Of a DNA stretch of 64,000 nucleotides, positions 28,412 to 37,315 are shown piece by piece. The stretch is taken from contig NZ_KB217482.1 in assembly GCF_000331305.1 (NCBI RefSeq), positions 145,851-209,850 on the forward strand, in the 5' to 3' direction. The number at the start of each line of letters is the position of its first letter. Within the stretch, counting starts at the first letter, position 1. The DNA is from Calothrix sp. PCC 7103. Lineage in GTDB: Bacteria; Cyanobacteriota; Cyanobacteriia; Cyanobacteriales; Nostocaceae. A program made the position numbers and the translations under genes. The notes beneath the pieces are model-generated. The model made no database searches and was not told where the DNA came from. It was given only the letters and a program-made list of their open reading frames with translations.

Positions 28412-30031
28412 ATGCGAAAAACTACGTTATTAAAAAATTTACTTAAGAATGAATCACTAGAATTTTTAATGGAATCTCACAATGCTATCAGTGCTAAAAT
28501 AGCTGAGGAAGCAGGATTCAAAGGAATTTGGGCAAGTGGACTATCGATTTCTGCTCAATTAGGTGTAAGAGATAATAATGAAGCGAGTTGGACTCAAATA
28601 TTAGAAGTTATTGAGTTTATGTCTGATTCTACTTCAATTCCAATTCTGTTAGATGGGGATACAGGTTACGGAAACTTTAATAATGTGCAGCGGCTGGTCA
28701 AAAAGTTAGAGCAACGTGATATTGCTGGAGTATGTATTGAGGATAAATTATTTCCAAAAACTAACAGCTTTATTAACGGCGCCGCCCAACCTTTAGCTGA
28801 TATTCAAGAATTTTGTGGCAAAATCAAAGCTGCAAAAGATGCCCAAACAGATGATGATTTTGTAGTAATTGCGCGTGTGGAAGCATTAATTGCTGGTTGG
28901 GGTTTATCTGAAGCTCTCCGGCGCGCGTCAGAATATCACCAAGCAGGGGCAGATGGTATTTTAATTCATAGTTCAAAGCATACAGCAGATGAAATTTTAG
29001 AGTTTAAACAGGAGTGGGGTACCCGCTGTCCGGTAGTAATTGTGCCAACAAAATATTATACTACACCCGTCCACGTTTTCCGAGATTACAAATTTTCGAT
29101 TGCGATTTGGGCAAATCAAATGTTGCGTACTGCCATTACAGCGATGAAGCAGATGGCTGAAAATCTTGCAGCAACAGAAAACATTCTTACCGTTGAAGAA
29201 TCAATTGTTCCCGTTGCAGAAGTTTTTCGTTTGCAAGGCGCCACAGAACTTTTGGAAGCAGAAAAGCGTTATTTACCGTGTATTACAGACTCAGTTAGCG
29301 TCACTCTTCTAGCGGCTTCACGAGGAATAGAGCTAGGAGAATTAACTTTAGACTTGCCTAAGTGCATGTTGAATTTATCTGGTAAGCCAATCCTTGGACG
29401 GATAGTTGACACTTATCAAACCATAGGTGTCAAAGACATTACCGTAGTTCGTGGTTACAAAAAAGACATGGTAAATTTGCCTGGTTTACGCTGCGTGGAT
29501 AATGATGAATTTAGTAATACTGGAGAACTATTGTCCCTATATAAAGGTTTAGCTTCGGTAACTACTGGCGAAAAAGATTGGATTATCGGCTACGGAGATG
29601 TTTTATATAAAAAATATATTTTGCAAATGCTGTTGGAAGCTAACCATGATTTAGTCATGGTAGTTGATTCTAAGTGGAGCGGGCGCCCTCATCAAGTCCG
29701 ACCAGATTATGTGATGAACTCGCTACCAAACTCTCAGCAAACATTTTATACCGACGTATATTTCAAGCAGATTGCTTCAAAAATGCCAGTAGAAAATAGA
29801 TGTGGGATATGGACGGGTCTGCTTAAAGTCTCTCGTATTATGCAACCTGTGTTATGGGATACACTCAAGATGTTGTTGAATCAGGATGAAATGACAATAG
29901 CAGGACGAATGCCAGCATTACTCAATGAGTTAGCAGTATTAGGATATCCTATCCACGTCGTTTATATTACTGGTGATTGGCTAGATGTAGACGAAATACA
30001 AGATGTAATTACAGCAGGAAACTTTTCATGA
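28412..30031 (+). CDS. pepM: Phosphoenolpyruvate mutase fused to a nucleotidyltransferase-like domain
   Basis: A 539-residue protein. Residues about 1-285 are PEP mutase, which turns PEP into phosphonopyruvate, the entry step of nearly all phosphonate biosynthesis. The diagnostic EDKX5NS motif is present as [10 protein letters not shown] near residue 110, distinguishing it from isocitrate lyase-type relatives. DGDTGYGN near 82 provides metal-binding acidic residues. Residues about 295-539 are an NTP-transferase-like domain with a degenerate start ([13 protein letters not shown]) but LPKCML retained. This fusion is known in phosphonate clusters. It starts a six-gene plus-strand operon and overlaps the next gene by four bases (ATGA). 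Confidence 0.93.
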   Translation: MRKTTLLKNLLKNESLEFLMESHNAISAKIAEEAGFKGIWASGLSISAQLGVRDNNEASWTQILEVIEFMSDSTSIPILLDGDTGYGNFNNVQRLVKKLEQRDIAGVCIEDKLFPKTNSFINGAAQPLADIQEFCGKIKAAKDAQTDDDFVVIARVEALIAGWGLSEALRRASEYHQAGADGILIHSSKHTADEILEFKQEWGTRCPVVIVPTKYYTTPVHVFRDYKFSIAIWANQMLRTAITAMKQMAENLAATENILTVEESIVPVAEVFRLQGATELLEAEKRYLPCITDSVSVTLLAASRGIELGELTLDLPKCMLNLSGKPILGRIVDTYQTIGVKDITVVRGYKKDMVNLPGLRCVDNDEFSNTGELLSLYKGLASVTTGEKDWIIGYGDVLYKKYILQMLLEANHDLVMVVDSKWSGRPHQVRPDYVMNSLPNSQQTFYTDVYFKQIASKMPVENRCGIWTGLLKVSRIMQPVLWDTLKMLLNQDEMTIAGRMPALLNELAVLGYPIHVVYITGDWLDVDEIQDVITAGNFS

Positions 30032-31167
30032 TTGAGGCAAAAGATTTTATTCAGGCAGCTTCTTCACGGGGTTTTGGTTTGTATACGGGAGTACCCTGCT
30101 CTTTTCTTCAACCGTTTATTAACTACGCAATTAACTCCCATGAACTGCAATATATAGGGGCAGCAAATGAAGGAGATGCGATTGCAATTGCTTCTGGTGC
30201 AGAATTGGGTGGAGTACGAAGTGTCGTGATGTTTCAAAACTCTGGTTTAGGAAATGCAGTCAACCCACTGACTTCTTTGAACCAAACTTTTAAAATTCCC
30301 ATTCTTATAATCGTTACCTTGCGCGGAAACACCCAAGAAGGCGCCGATGAACCACAGCACTATCTCATGGGCGCAATAACTCAGCCATTATTGGAATTAA
30401 TGCAAATACCTTGGGAATATTTTCCAACACAAACCGAGGAAATTGAAACTGTTCTTGACCGAGCTATAAGTTATATGGAGGAGCATCAACGTCCTTACGC
30501 ATTGGTGATGAAAAAAGGTTCGGTGTCAAAAAACAGTTTATCAAAAGAAGTTACTTGCAAGCCCCAACCAGTTAGTAGTGATATAGCAATTAACAAACAA
30601 ATTTCTGAATATACTCGTAACAACATTTTACAAGCAGTCCAAGCTGCAAGTCGCTTCACAGACATAATACTGGCAACAACAGGCTATTGTGGACGAGAAT
30701 TATATGCACTTGCAGACCGAGAAAATCAATTTTATATGGTTGGTTCAATGGGTTGTGTATCTAGTTTGGGGCTAGGTTTAGCATTAGCTCAACCTCAACG
30801 ACGAGTAATAGTTATAGATGGAGACGGTGCAGCACTAATGCGATTAGGCGCCATTTCAACTATCGGTTATTCAAGACCTGCTAATTTATGTCATATTTTA
30901 TTAGATAACCAGTGCCACGAATCTACTGGGGGACAAGCAACCGTATCTCACTCAGTCAACTTCGGTGCCATTGCTGCTAGCTGTGGTTATGAAAACGTCT
31001 TGTCAACCAATACTCCAGAAACTGTAAAAGGCTGGCTCCAAAATCATAAACAAGGGTTATCATTTTTGCACGTCAAAATTAAACCTGGTACTCCTCAAGG
31101 ATTACCCCGTCCTGATATTACACCCCCTCAAGTTGCTCAACGCCTACGTGAATTTATAAATAATTAG
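30028..31167 (+). CDS. ppd: Phosphonopyruvate decarboxylase
   Basis: A 379-residue ThDP enzyme. The start at 30028 is chosen because ATG overlaps the pepM stop (ATGA) and gives the usual [17 protein letters not shown]-terminus; the frame is open further upstream. The catalytic glutamate is in [13 protein letters not shown] near residue 46, and the ThDP-Mg motif [10 protein letters not shown]...[10 protein letters not shown] lies near 268-300. It decarboxylates phosphonopyruvate to phosphonoacetaldehyde, pulling the unfavourable mutase reaction forward. Second gene of the AEP operon. Confidence 0.92.
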   Translation: MIEAKDFIQAASSRGFGLYTGVPCSFLQPFINYAINSHELQYIGAANEGDAIAIASGAELGGVRSVVMFQNSGLGNAVNPLTSLNQTFKIPILIIVTLRGNTQEGADEPQHYLMGAITQPLLELMQIPWEYFPTQTEEIETVLDRAISYMEEHQRPYALVMKKGSVSKNSLSKEVTCKPQPVSSDIAINKQISEYTRNNILQAVQAASRFTDIILATTGYCGRELYALADRENQFYMVGSMGCVSSLGLGLALAQPQRRVIVIDGDGAALMRLGAISTIGYSRPANLCHILLDNQCHESTGGQATVSHSVNFGAIAASCGYENVLSTNTPETVKGWLQNHKQGLSFLHVKIKPGTPQGLPRPDITPPQVAQRLREFINN

Positions 31168-31181
31168 TTCTCTATTCGCTT

Positions 31182-32285
31182 ATGAAACGTACAATTTTAC
31201 TTAACCCAGGTCCTGTGATTTTATCAGAAAGGGTTCGCCGTGCCTTATTACAAGAAGACTTATGTCATCGGGAACCAGAATTTGCCTCTCTCACCTTAGA
31301 TATCAAGCATCGTTTAGCTAACGTTTACCCAGAAGCAGCAAGTAATTACGAAGCCATACTATTAACGGGTTCTGGTACTTGCGCGGTGGAAGCAATGCTT
31401 GAGAGCCTTATACCTAAGCAGGGCAAAGCTTTAATTGTTAGCAATGGTGTATATGGTGAGCGAATAGCATCTATGGTTTCTGTCCATGCAAAAGCAAACT
31501 CAGTTGTTAGTTCTCAATGGCATGAAGCAATAAATTTGCAAAACGTGGAAAATTGCCTTGCTAACGACCCTGCAATTACCCATGTGATTGCCGTTCACCA
31601 CGAAACCACTACTGGACGATTAAATAATATTGCAGCACTAGGATTATTGTGTAAACGCTATCAGGTAGCTTTGTTACTAGATTGCGTATCGAGTTTTGGT
31701 GCAGAAGAAATCGCTTTTGCTGATTGGAATTTAGAGGCTTGTGCAGCAACCGCTAACAAGTGCTTGCATGGTGCCCCAGGTGTATCATTTGTACTAGTTA
31801 AACGAGGAGTTTTTACTGAACGTCCATCAGGCGCCAGTACACTTTATTTAGATTTGTATCGCTATTACCAAGAACAAAAACAAGGTTATTCTCCTTTTAC
31901 TCAAGCAGTCCATGTTTATTATGCTTTATTAGAAGCATTAAAGGAATTAGAAGAAAGTGGAGGTTATCTAGCTCGACATTGTAATTACAAAATTCTTTTA
32001 CAAAAAATCTATCGCGGATTAAAAGAGTTGGGTATACAACCTTTTCTGGATGAACAAGTTACAAGCTGCGTTTTAAGGTCATTTAAGTTACCACTTGGCT
32101 ATAGCTACGAACAAATGCATGACGGTTTAAAGCAAGCTGGTTTTATCATTTATGCAGGGCAAGGAGGACTAAAAAATGACATTTTTCGCATAGCTAATAT
32201 GGGTGATTTACAGTTGGAAGATGTAAATCGGTTGTTAGAGTATTTTAAAATTTTGCTTGACCGTAATAGAACTACTTTAATATGA
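31182..32285 (+). CDS. phnW: 2-aminoethylphosphonate:pyruvate transaminase
   Basis: A 367-residue fold-type I PLP enzyme. The N-terminus ILLNPGPVILSERVRRALLQ and the HREPEF motif are typical of PhnW. TGSGTCAVEAM near residue 63 binds phosphate, DCVSSFGAEE near 166 holds the PLP aspartate, and the Schiff-base lysine lies in ATANKCLHG near 191. In a biosynthetic context it aminates phosphonoacetaldehyde to give AEP. The gene lies 14 bp after ppd. Together pepM-ppd-phnW form the complete AEP pathway. Confidence 0.92.
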   Translation: MKRTILLNPGPVILSERVRRALLQEDLCHREPEFASLTLDIKHRLANVYPEAASNYEAILLTGSGTCAVEAMLESLIPKQGKALIVSNGVYGERIASMVSVHAKANSVVSSQWHEAINLQNVENCLANDPAITHVIAVHHETTTGRLNNIAALGLLCKRYQVALLLDCVSSFGAEEIAFADWNLEACAATANKCLHGAPGVSFVLVKRGVFTERPSGASTLYLDLYRYYQEQKQGYSPFTQAVHVYYALLEALKELEESGGYLARHCNYKILLQKIYRGLKELGIQPFLDEQVTSCVLRSFKLPLGYSYEQMHDGLKQAGFIIYAGQGGLKNDIFRIANMGDLQLEDVNRLLEYFKILLDRNRTTLI

Positions 32286-32429
32286 TGTTTAAATAAGATG
32301 TAATTACTAAAGCTTATTGTGGAGCAGAGAGCAGCGCTGTGCGAAAGTTTCCCCTTGAGAGAAGTGGTGTGCGACTGTAGGGTATATTTACCCGCCCTTC
32401 AATTATTAAAAAAATAGGTATTTAAATAT

Positions 32430-33173
32430 ATGGCAGTTACAACGGCAGTTATTCTTGCGGCTGGGATGGGGACTCGTCTTAAAGAATTAGGAAAATTAGC
32501 TCCCAAAGGGTTCTTACAATTAGGCACAATTCCGATTGTAGAAGAGTCTGTTATCAAATTGCTAGCATGTAATATCCAACGCATCATTATTATTACTGGA
32601 CATCTATCTGAGTTTTATGAGCAATTACAAAAGCGCTATCCTCAGAACATTATTACTATTCATAACCCCAAATATGCTTGCTCAGGTAGTATGTATTCTC
32701 TCTACTGTGCCCGTAGTTGGCTTAATGACGATTTTATATTATTGGAATCAGATTTAATTTATGAGAAACGTGCGTTAGAGAATGTCTTAAACTTTCCTAA
32801 AGAAAATGTCATTTTATTGTCTGAAAAGACAAATGCAGGTGATGAAGTTTATGTAGAAACAAGTGGTGAAATAATAATTGGAATGTCTAAAAATTTAGAA
32901 AAATTTACTAATAAACCTACAGGCGAACTAGTTGGAATTTCTTTAATTTCTAAATTTTTATTTCAGCAAATGCTTCAATACGCGGAAAATTATTTTAGTC
33001 ACACCCTTAGTATAGACTACGAAACCGATACATTAGTTTCTATTGCTCAGTCATATGCTGTTTATTACAAAGTAGCTAGCAATTTAATTTGGGCAGAGAT
33101 TGATGATGCAAATCATCTTGATAGAGCTAAAAGCTTAATTTATCCAAAAATTATCCTTAAAGATATATTCTAA
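32430..33173 (+). CDS. pntC: CTP:2-aminoethylphosphonate cytidylyltransferase (PntC-like)
   Basis: A 247-residue nucleotidyltransferase. The signature loop LAAGMGTRLKE is followed by PKGFLQLG, and the central blocks CSGSMYSLYCA, LLESDLIYEKRAL and NAGDEVYVE correspond to those of characterised Treponema PntC, which makes CMP-AEP for head-group transfer. IDYETDTLVSIAQ and IWAEIDDANHL complete the match. LicC-type phosphocholine enzymes are the closest alternative, but the AEP operon makes AEP the likelier substrate. A 144-bp gap separates it from phnW, so a secondary promoter is possible. Confidence 0.82.
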   Translation: MAVTTAVILAAGMGTRLKELGKLAPKGFLQLGTIPIVEESVIKLLACNIQRIIIITGHLSEFYEQLQKRYPQNIITIHNPKYACSGSMYSLYCARSWLNDDFILLESDLIYEKRALENVLNFPKENVILLSEKTNAGDEVYVETSGEIIIGMSKNLEKFTNKPTGELVGISLISKFLFQQMLQYAENYFSHTLSIDYETDTLVSIAQSYAVYYKVASNLIWAEIDDANHLDRAKSLIYPKIILKDIF

Positions 33174-33190
33174 TAAAACTAAATAAAAAT

Positions 33191-33865
33191 ATGTCTAAAA
33201 TTGCTTCTTTTTTCGATATAGACGGTACATTACTTAAAAGTAATGCAATCGACCACTATCTTTTTCTTAGTCGGCAGAATATTTCAACAATTGCTCAATA
33301 TAAAGTAATAGCATTGTTAGCGTGCAAAATTCCATATTATTTTTTGCTTGATAAGATAAATAGAACTCTTTTTAATCACGCTTTTTATAAGAATTACAAA
33401 GGCATGTCAGTAGAGCAAATGGCAGAATTCAGTCACAAATATTTTGAAAAACACTTGAAATATTCGATATTTCCATCTGCGAATAATTGTGTTTATCTAC
33501 ATAAACAACAGGGTCACAAAGTAATTTTTGTAACTGGGTCTTTGGATTTTATTATTGCACCTTTGGCAAGTTTTCTTGGCGCCGATGCGGTTTTAGCAAC
33601 AAGTCTGAAAAGTCAGAATGGATGCTATACGGGGGATATTGAGAATTCTAGCCTCACTGGTCAAGAAAAAGCAAATACCATCAAAAATTTGTCTGCACAA
33701 TTGACAATAGATTTAAGTCAAAGCTATGCTTATGGAGATAGTGCTTCAGACTTTGCGATGTTAAACTTGGTTGGGAATCCTGTTGCGGTTAATCCAGATA
33801 ACTTTTTAGCTAGAAAGGCAAAAAAGAAAGGCTGGCTTGTTAATAAATGGAACTTGATTGATTAA
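33191..33865 (+). CDS. HAD-IB family phosphatase
   Basis: A 224-residue phosphoserine-phosphatase-like HAD enzyme. Motif I is FFDIDGTLLKSN (nucleophile Asp near 9), motif II is VTGSLDF near 115, and motif IV GDSASDFAML near 182. The helical cap sits between motifs I and II, as in SerB, PgpC and lipid-head-group phosphatases. It lies 17 bp after pntC and 31 bp before the CDP-alcohol transferase. In this context it could dephosphorylate a lipid phosphate to give the diacylglycerol acceptor, or act on a product of the transferase. The assignment of step is inference. Confidence 0.78.
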   Translation: MSKIASFFDIDGTLLKSNAIDHYLFLSRQNISTIAQYKVIALLACKIPYYFLLDKINRTLFNHAFYKNYKGMSVEQMAEFSHKYFEKHLKYSIFPSANNCVYLHKQQGHKVIFVTGSLDFIIAPLASFLGADAVLATSLKSQNGCYTGDIENSSLTGQEKANTIKNLSAQLTIDLSQSYAYGDSASDFAMLNLVGNPVAVNPDNFLARKAKKKGWLVNKWNLID

Positions 33866-33896
33866 ATTATAACAGTAAAATATTCAGGGAACAGTT

Positions 33897-34547
33897 ATGG
33901 ATAGTAGTAAAACTGTGGAAAAAATTATTCCTAGTATTTTTGAAAGAAAATTTGATTTACTTGTTAGTAAAATTTTGTTGCCTATATTCCCTTTATTTGT
34001 TAAGCCTAATCATATTACTTTTGCAGGGTTTGCTGGAGGATTATTTGCAGCACTTTCTTTTTATTTAGCCAGTTGGCATAAAATTTGGTTAGTTGCAGCA
34101 GCATTTGGTGTATTTATTCATCTAGTTGCAGATAGTTTAGACGGAGCAGTAGCTAGAGAACGCAACCAAACATCAACACGAGGTTATTTCTTAGACCAAT
34201 TCTTAGATATATTATTCTTTGTTGCTATTTGTATATGTATAGGATTTTCATCTTACGCTCAGTTTGAAATTGCTGGTTTAGGAGCTATTTTGTATCCTTT
34301 TCATATGGTAATCATATTACATTGGATTAATTTAAAAAATCGCTGGCCATTTCCTAAATTTGGTCCATTTGAAGGACATGTGTCTTTGATAGCAATAGCT
34401 ATTTTGACTTTGTATTCTCCTAATACAATTTTTGAATTAAATGGTTTTTCATTAGGATGGTTTGATTTAGCTATTGCCTTGTCTACATTTTTTTCTTTTA
34501 TAGAGCTATTATTTTCGGCATATCAACTATTTCAGGAACTGGACTAA
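33897..34547 (+). CDS. CDP-alcohol phosphatidyltransferase family protein
   Basis: A 216-residue membrane protein with about six helices. It shows the complete family signature DxxDGxxARx8GxxxDxxxD (DSLDGAVARERN...RGYFLDQFLD) near residue 80-105, so all four catalytic aspartates are present. The family moves a CMP-linked head group onto an alcohol, or the reverse. With CMP-AEP supplied by the preceding genes, the obvious reaction is transfer of AEP to a diacylglycerol-type acceptor to make a phosphonolipid in the membrane. It is the last gene of the plus-strand operon and ends at a hairpin terminator. Confidence 0.88.
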   Translation: MDSSKTVEKIIPSIFERKFDLLVSKILLPIFPLFVKPNHITFAGFAGGLFAALSFYLASWHKIWLVAAAFGVFIHLVADSLDGAVARERNQTSTRGYFLDQFLDILFFVAICICIGFSSYAQFEIAGLGAILYPFHMVIILHWINLKNRWPFPKFGPFEGHVSLIAIAILTLYSPNTIFELNGFSLGWFDLAIALSTFFSFIELLFSAYQLFQELD

Positions 34548-34573
34548 TTACACGCTGTAATAGCAGTTCGTAG

Positions 34574-34600
34574 GTTGGGTTACGCGATAGCATAACCCAA
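34574..34600. terminator. Hairpin repeat between convergent genes
   Basis: TTGGGTTA and TAACCCAA arms enclose a GC-rich loop, followed by CGTGTATTTT. This is the widespread GTTGGGTTACGC-type dispersed repeat, and here it lies exactly between two convergent operons, so it probably ends transcription from both sides. Confidence 0.65.
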
Positions 34601-34614
34601 CGTGTATTTTTGGC

Positions 34615-37305
34615 TTAAAGCAGTATTGCCAGAGATTTTACTGCTTGATACAAATGTTCAGTTAAACAGTTTTCTGCTTCTAATCCTCCTTGAGGTGGCT
34701 TTATCGGCACCCCAAATGCTATTTGTAGTTTGTAACGTTGTAATTGTTTCCAATTGAACAAGCTGGGAATAGCACGATGTGGAGGAAAAATTTCATAAGC
34801 ACCAATAATTCTTACTGGGATAAGGGGAACACCAGTTGTAATTGCCAACTTGGCGGCGCCTCGACGAAATGGTAACATTGTACCCGTGCGGGTTCTTGTT
34901 CCTTCTGGATGAATGAGAAGAGGACGGTTACTACCCAAGGTTTTGGCACCAGCACGGAGAGTTGGCAGGATATCACCATCACGGTCTGTAGGAATAGCGC
35001 AAGCAATTGTGGCTATAAACTTAGTGAATGAATTATTAAAATGTTCTTGTTTGGCAAAGCAACAAAGACGATTGCGAATTTCTCTAGGTAAGCAAGAAGC
35101 AACCCAGAAAATATCGAGGTGAGATTCATGGTTAGGGCAAAGAATAAATGCTCCCGTTGCTGGAATATGTTCGGTGCCACTTACTTCAAACCGCCAGAAA
35201 ATTCGTGATATTATCGTAAAAATAGTCAAAGCTAACTTTGCCCAGAAACCTCGTGGTGCTGGTATAGGTGCTGTGCGCTCTCCCATTAGCAAATCATTTT
35301 CTGACGGTGTTTGAGCATTACCAACATTTTCTACACTAATTGCTGTTCGTATAACTGCAACTAAATTATCTACGGTATAGATAGTAGGAAGACTCTGCTC
35401 AATCAGCTTTATATCAAAAGCATCTTCTAGTTTGAAAGCTAATTCAACCAAACCAAGAGAATCTATTCCCAAATCAAACTGAAGCGTTGAACTCAATTTC
35501 ACCTTTGAAAATCCACTAACTGCACTGACTACTGCAATTACCCTTTGATAAATTTCATCTACCTTTATTTCAGTTTCAGTAGTTTTATGACTTAACTGCG
35601 TAGAACTACTTAAAATTTGTCTCAATTCAGTACGCTTAACTTTCAAAGTTGATGTTTTTGGTAGTTGTTCCAGCAAATGAACCTTTTGAATACGAAGATG
35701 AGAGGGTATTTCAGGAGCCAGGTTATTAATTGCAATTTCAATTTCTCCGCATCTCTGTTCTTGAGTAAATTTATTGTTAAAAACAGTTTCATTTAAAACC
35801 ACAGCACAATGAATCTCATCACCACCACCAGTAACTTGTGGTATACCCACGACTGCTAACTCTTTAACTCCTGGTAAACCTTGGTAATATTCCTCAATTG
35901 TAAGAGGAGAAGCTTTTTTACCTCCCGGAGTGACAATTAGTTCCTTGATGCGACCAGTAATCAGTAAGTTTCTCTCGGAATCAAAACGTCCCAAATCTCC
36001 AGTGTGAAACCATCCATCACGAATAGCTTCCTCTGTTACTTCTATATTACGAAAGTAACCCCGCATTAAAGTGTTACCACGCAAGCAAATTTCTCCTTCT
36101 CCCGACGAAGGGTTTGGTTGAGATATGCGTATATCAACACCTAGAAAAGGTTTACCCACATGACCAAGCCTAGACTTTTGTTGGTCGTTACACACAGCAA
36201 CTCCTGTTTCTGTCAACCCGTAAGCTTTAAGAATAGTAAAACCCAGTCTTTCTAAACCACGCTCTACTTCTATTGGTAAAGGTGCCGCACCGCAAAAACA
36301 GACTTTTAACGAGCCGCCAAAGGTTTGATGCACTTGTCGAAAAAACAATGAGCCAAAATTCCAAGGGGTGAAAATACAAATACTTTCATTTAAATGTCTC
36401 AATATCTTAAAAGCTAGATTTGTTAGTAGACCTTTTGCCTTTACCTGCTGCATAATTTCTTTATAAAATAATTCAAAAAGGCGAGGTACCCCAGGCAAAA
36501 TAGTTGTTTGGGTTACTTGCATGGCAGCAATAATTGTATCTCCCCGTACTTCTGACAAAAAAGTAACCGTTGCTCCTGCAAATAGTGGCGCCAGTAAGGT
36601 AGTAATTAGTCCAGCGCAATGATTAAGTGGAAGTACACCAATAACTTGGTGTTGTTGGTTCTTTAACTTATGAGTAGCATCAACGCAACAATTAGCACTA
36701 TGAATTAAGCTGCGATGTTCTAGTAACACTCCTTTTGGTTCACCTGTAGTACCAGAGGTAAATAAAATGGAAGCAATCTCATCATCTGGGTCTGGAGTTA
36801 CTTGTATGTTTGAATTTACAATCGCAGGAGTTACCTCAAAACAAGCTAAATTATCCTGAATATTAAGCACAGGAACTTCTAATTTTATATTTAATGCCAG
36901 CTTTTCGTAAATCCTCGGTGAAGTAAGAATCCCGCGCGGGTCGGAAATTTTGATTAACTGTACTAATTCAGATGCACTTAAAGTTGGGTCGAGTAACACA
37001 ATAGTCATTTTGGCAGAAATCCCAGCGAAATAAGCAATTCCCCATTCCGGACAATTTTCTGCTATTAAAACTATTCTGTCACCAGTTTTTAAACCATATT
37101 CTTCAAGTCGCTTTGCTCCAGATTGGAAGCATTCTACTAACTCTTTATAGGTATATTTGTTAGTCAATTGACCGTTAGAATGCATTTGCAATGCCACATG
37201 TTCTGGGCAAATTAATGACTGATTTTGAACAATTTCATCAATTTTTTTTAGGTTTTTCATTTTCCAGAAATATAATTTAACAATTGAATATTCTGTATCA
37301 TTCAT
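34615..37305 (-). CDS. AMP-ligase / ACP / PlsC acyltransferase fusion
   Basis: An 896-residue three-part protein. Residues about 10-560 are an acyl-adenylating enzyme with the TSGTTGEPKG loop near 186, an AYGLTETG motif near 355 and FHTGDLG near 433. A carrier domain with GIDSLGL (phosphopantetheine Ser near 618) follows at about 585-660. Residues about 700-896 are a PlsC-type acyltransferase, with NHESHLD near 727 and PEGTRTRTG near 803. The design lets one polypeptide activate a fatty acid, hold it as acyl-ACP and acylate a glycerol-phosphate-type acceptor. It starts 10 bp after the isomerase-like gene. An internal ATG at 37260 is an alternative start. It probably moves the synthase product into the phosphonolipid backbone. 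Confidence 0.85.
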   Translation of the reverse strand: MNDTEYSIVKLYFWKMKNLKKIDEIVQNQSLICPEHVALQMHSNGQLTNKYTYKELVECFQSGAKRLEEYGLKTGDRIVLIAENCPEWGIAYFAGISAKMTIVLLDPTLSASELVQLIKISDPRGILTSPRIYEKLALNIKLEVPVLNIQDNLACFEVTPAIVNSNIQVTPDPDDEIASILFTSGTTGEPKGVLLEHRSLIHSANCCVDATHKLKNQQHQVIGVLPLNHCAGLITTLLAPLFAGATVTFLSEVRGDTIIAAMQVTQTTILPGVPRLFELFYKEIMQQVKAKGLLTNLAFKILRHLNESICIFTPWNFGSLFFRQVHQTFGGSLKVCFCGAAPLPIEVERGLERLGFTILKAYGLTETGVAVCNDQQKSRLGHVGKPFLGVDIRISQPNPSSGEGEICLRGNTLMRGYFRNIEVTEEAIRDGWFHTGDLGRFDSERNLLITGRIKELIVTPGGKKASPLTIEEYYQGLPGVKELAVVGIPQVTGGGDEIHCAVVLNETVFNNKFTQEQRCGEIEIAINNLAPEIPSHLRIQKVHLLEQLPKTSTLKVKRTELRQILSSSTQLSHKTTETEIKVDEIYQRVIAVVSAVSGFSKVKLSSTLQFDLGIDSLGLVELAFKLEDAFDIKLIEQSLPTIYTVDNLVAVIRTAISVENVGNAQTPSENDLLMGERTAPIPAPRGFWAKLALTIFTIISRIFWRFEVSGTEHIPATGAFILCPNHESHLDIFWVASCLPREIRNRLCCFAKQEHFNNSFTKFIATIACAIPTDRDGDILPTLRAGAKTLGSNRPLLIHPEGTRTRTGTMLPFRRGAAKLAITTGVPLIPVRIIGAYEIFPPHRAIPSLFNWKQLQRYKLQIAFGVPIKPPQGGLEAENCLTEHLYQAVKSLAILL

Positions 37306-37315
37306 TATTTAAAGA

